From: CAZPLZ01 sp964587525
GTDB lineage: Bacteria > Oederibacteriota > CAKKQC01
Assembly: GCA_964587525.1 (NCBI GenBank)
Contig: CAZPLZ010000198.1
Location: 1-5,582 of the forward strand
Length of the DNA: 5,582 nt
Direction of reading: 5' to 3'
Notes under the pieces: model-generated
Seen by the model: only the letters and a program-made list of their open reading frames with translations
Databases searched by the model: none
What the model was told of the DNA's origin: nothing
Translations under genes and position numbers: made by a program
Part shown: positions 4,474 to 5,582 of the stretch, piece after piece
Layout of the letters: every line of letters starts with the position of its first letter
Position numbering within the stretch: the stretch's first letter is position 1

Positions 4474-5582
4474 ATGCGAATGAGTATGCCTGTAGAATTG
4501 CACAGGAGCGTCCGCACAATCGTGGTCGCGCTGGCACTGGCAGCCCTGGCGCCCCGACTGGCGGCTGCAGGTGGACTGAGCTCGGTGGTGGGAGCATTGC
4601 CGGAGGGCGTATGCCCCGGAGAGTTCATCATGATCATGCAACAGGTGACGAACGTGACCGGGGTGGTGGTGCAAAACGTGACGCCCAGTCCTGATTTGTT
4701 CGTAGAACCGAACGTGGCCCTCAAGCAGACCGGGCCCATACCCATTGCGTCCCTGAATGCAGGCGCTACGCATACCTTTACCTGGACGTACCAAGTTGGC
4801 TTGACGCCTCCTTATGAGGGACCTCTCCAGTTCACGGCGACCACCACGGGTCTGGCTGGGGGCACGAACCCCGTAACGACCGGTCCGGTGACTTCCAACC
4901 CAGTGGTGGTCTACGGGCCGAAGAACGCCTCCCAGGTGCTGGACGTGTCCGCCGCCGCCACGCCCGCCACGGTCTCGGTGGGGCAATCGTTTGCGGTGAC
5001 GATGACGGTGACGAACACTGGCAAGATCAGCGTGGGCGGTCTTACGCCCGACATTGCTGTAGGGCCGGGCGCGAATCTGGTGACCTTGCAATTAGCGCCG
5101 ATGCCGCTTGCAACTCCGGGTGACCTGATGCCGGGGGCCTCACACACCTTCACGTGGGCTTATTCTGTGTCCGGCTCGGGACTCGCGGTGTTCACGGTGA
5201 CCGCGACGGGGTTCGTCTGCTTCGTCGATATGCCGGTCATGGCCTCGGCTCAGACGTCGGCTTACCTTAAAGCGCCGTCGTCGCTTGCCGTAGGCCTATT
5301 TGTGTCCACGGCGCAGGTGTCGGTGGGGCAATCGTTCGAGGTGACGATGACGGTGACGAACACGGGGAATATGGATTTGGGTACGGTGATGCCTTCGGCG
5401 CTTATGGCCTCGGGGACGGGGCGCGCGGACTTAGCGGGACCGACACCGGCGAGTGTCCTCACACTCAACCGCGGGAGCGCGGTGACATTCACCTGGATGG
5501 CTACGGCTGTTACGGCCGGCACGATTAGCTGGGAAGGGTCCGCGATGGGGCCAGGCGGGGATGTGTCGAACCTGGCGGTAAG
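4474..5582 (+). CDS. Secreted protein with tandem Ig-like (CARDB-like) repeats; 3' partial
   Basis: The frame is open from ATG 4474 to the window end: 369 complete codons with no stop. The N terminus has a basic stretch (HRSVR at 10-14), a hydrophobic core TIVVALALAALA at 15-26 and a likely signal peptidase site after A30-A31-A32. The mature part is rich in Thr, Val, Ala and Gly and consists of three related beta-sandwich-type units, about 46-150, 158-270 and 276 to the edge. Each has a V-T-N strand (58-60, 179-181, 294-296) and a later TFTW strand (100-104, 224-228, 337-341). Units 2 and 3 share VSVGQSF at 167-173 and VSVGQSFEVTMTVTNTG at 282-298. These recall CARDB or DUF11-like surface domains of GC-rich Gram-negatives. 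Only two cysteines are seen (47 and 249). Function is unknown; adhesion or envelope display is a guess. The start is uncertain: ATG 4480 and 4486 are in frame, none has a good Shine-Dalgarno, and an AGGAG lies inside at 4504-4508. Confidence 0.75.
   Translation, partial: MRMSMPVELHRSVRTIVVALALAALAPRLAAAGGLSSVVGALPEGVCPGEFIMIMQQVTNVTGVVVQNVTPSPDLFVEPNVALKQTGPIPIASLNAGATHTFTWTYQVGLTPPYEGPLQFTATTTGLAGGTNPVTTGPVTSNPVVVYGPKNASQVLDVSAAATPATVSVGQSFAVTMTVTNTGKISVGGLTPDIAVGPGANLVTLQLAPMPLATPGDLMPGASHTFTWAYSVSGSGLAVFTVTATGFVCFVDMPVMASAQTSAYLKAPSSLAVGLFVSTAQVSVGQSFEVTMTVTNTGNMDLGTVMPSALMASGTGRADLAGPTPASVLTLNRGSAVTFTWMATAVTAGTISWEGSAMGPGGDVSNLAV
4972..5019 (+). repeat. Intragenic direct repeat, copy 1
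   Basis: This 48-base stretch encodes VSVGQSFAVTMTVTNT of the second Ig-like unit. It matches 5317-5364 at 44 of 48 bases, with an in-frame offset of 345 bases (115 codons). Only one difference changes an amino acid (A to E). Confidence 0.8.
5317..5364 (+). repeat. Intragenic direct repeat, copy 2
   Basis: This is the counterpart of 4972-5019 in the third Ig-like unit. The four differences are at the third base of the first codon, TTT/TTC, GCG/GAG, and ACT/ACG. A run of 24 identical bases covers the VTMTVTN strand, while the rest of the two units has diverged strongly. Confidence 0.8.

Noticed and set aside
4417..5091. Long open frame on the - strand (224 codons)
   Set aside because: It lies opposite the + strand frame that has a signal peptide and recurring domain motifs. 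Its translation is rich in Arg, His and Gly with no recognisable domain, as expected from the reverse of Thr/Val-rich GC-biased coding DNA. It also runs through the regulatory region at 4417-4473.
4911..5522. Two further - strand open frames (4911-5153 and 5262-5522) whose products resemble each other
   Set aside because: Their similarity only mirrors the + strand direct repeat at 4972-5019 and 5317-5364; neither has a ribosome site or a domain.

Overview
The window is a GC-rich bacterial chromosome segment, with every supported gene on the + strand. It holds a tight housekeeping operon, then a separately promoted hydrolase gene, then the start of a secreted repeat protein that runs off the right edge. 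The gene order yicC-gmk-rpoZ-coaBC is common in many bacteria. Here there is no remA between yicC and gmk and no priA after coaBC, which argues against a Firmicute. The dispersed palindrome, a probable sigma-54 promoter and Ig-like secreted repeats suggest a Gram-negative lineage such as Nitrospirota, NC10 or a deltaproteobacterial relative. That placement is an inference from style, not a proof.

Positions 2-3443 are one operon. It starts with the C-terminal nucleotide-binding half of a four-carbon acid sugar kinase (DUF1537 family), whose frame is still open at the left edge and runs through a C/G-rich palindromic repeat. Then come yicC (RNase-related), gmk (guanylate kinase), rpoZ (RNA polymerase omega) and coaBC (coenzyme A synthesis). 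Gaps are 11 nt, a 1-nt overlap, 6 nt and 3 nt, so co-transcription and translational coupling are likely. The shared theme is basic nucleotide, RNA and cofactor supply.

Positions 3444-3535 hold a clear regulatory region: a perfect TGTGA-N6-TCACA dyad (CRP-type core) placed at about -43 relative to an extended -10 element. It drives a 275-residue metallo-beta-lactamase-fold hydrolase (3536-4363).

Positions 4364-4473 hold a second regulatory region. Near-tandem GTCA-containing 9-mers and a small dyad lie upstream of a sequence matching the sigma-54 -24/-12 consensus, with the exact GG-N10-GC spacing. Just downstream begins an open reading frame with a signal peptide and three Ig-like/CARDB-like repeats, continuing past position 5582.

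I see no mobile element, CRISPR array, RNA gene or defence system. The most interesting items are the two contrasting regulatory regions, the nearly leaderless start implied by the sigma-54 site, and the palindromic repeat carried inside a coding frame.
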